Source: an uncultured Eubacteriales bacterium (lineage in GTDB: Bacteria > Bacillota > Clostridia > Oscillospirales > Oscillospiraceae). From it: a DNA stretch of 6,607 nt. The notes beneath the pieces are model-generated. The model saw only the letters and a list, made by a program, of their open reading frames with translations, searched no databases and was not told where the DNA came from. Each line of letters begins with the position of its first letter. The first letter of the stretch is position 1. Positions 6,495 through 6,607 of the stretch are shown piece by piece. Position numbers and translations under genes: made by a program. The stretch lies in assembly GCA_900550705.1 (NCBI GenBank), contig URTG01000095.1, positions 1 to 6,607 on the forward strand, in the 5' to 3' direction.

Positions 6495-6500
6495 AGCTTT
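6472..6500 (-). repeat. Ten-bp direct repeat at the hpf promoter
   Basis: AAAGCTATGG on the minus strand occurs twice, at 6500-6491 and 6481-6472, start-to-start distance 19 bp or about two helical turns. The two copies cover the -35 region and the spacer up to the -10. This is a plausible pair of sites for a dimeric regulator, but no known regulator motif was recognised. Confidence 0.5.
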
Positions 6501-6556
6501 TTGTGAATTTCTTCTAAAATTTTTTTGCTCTGCATTGGGGGTTGCTCAGGCTGTCG

Positions 6557-6589
6557 AAAAAGTCCTTCCAGCCGAAGGGTTCGGAAGGA
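6557..6589 (-). terminator. Terminator of a minus-strand gene lying beyond the right edge
   Basis: TCCTTCC (6563-6569) pairs with GGAAGGA (6583-6589), with possible further GAA/TTC pairing inside the 13-nt loop. On the minus strand the stem is followed by C and TTTTT (6561-6557). It would end a transcript coming from the right, before the hpf promoter. No coding sequence could be assigned in 6590-6607. Confidence 0.6.
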
Positions 6590-6607
6590 GGGATAGTTTG
6601 AAAGGGG

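Overview
The window looks like a chromosomal segment of a GC-rich low-temperature-independent Gram-positive anaerobe of the Clostridia, most probably an Oscillospiraceae-type gut bacterium (inference). The reasons are: protein-coding DNA of roughly 63-68% G+C, AGGAG-type ribosome binding sites about 8 nt before most starts, sigma-A promoters with an extended -10 (TGGTATAAT), intrinsic terminators, a long-form ribosome hibernation factor, and a VanW-domain envelope protein. No tRNA, rRNA, CRISPR array, insertion sequence or phage gene was seen.

Layout from left to right. Positions 1-127 are a non-coding leader with a wide inverted repeat. A small three-helix membrane protein of unknown function lies at 128-424 on the plus strand, and its DNA is visibly less GC-rich than the rest. 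It converges on the minus-strand cluster through a shared bidirectional terminator (428-467). From 5633 down to 470 four genes all read on the minus strand, in transcription order: a VanW-domain membrane-anchored protein, a DUF2461 protein, a MoxR-type AAA+ ATPase, and a von Willebrand factor A (vWA) protein with a complete-looking metal-ion site. Spacings are 14, 62 and 12 nt, so they can form one transcript from the promoter at 5725-5753. A hairpin in the 62-nt gap may tune the last two genes. To the right, also on the minus strand, hpf (5844-6395) has its own promoter and a perfect 15-bp terminator. The end of a terminator belonging to a gene outside the window lies at 6557-6589.

How the genes may work together. 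The ATPase and vWA protein form a MoxR/vWA pair, a class known from CbbQ/CbbO, NorQ/NorD and CobS/CobT to remodel or metallate a client enzyme. Here no client enzyme is next to them; the co-transcribed partners are a cell-envelope VanW protein and a DUF2461 protein, neither with a settled function. This orphan pair is the part of the window most worth following up. The other unusual points are regulatory: a 10-bp direct repeat spaced two helical turns apart at the hpf promoter, GC-rich hairpins in the hpf and vanW-like leaders, and a plus-strand-oriented terminator placed antisense in the vanW-like leader.
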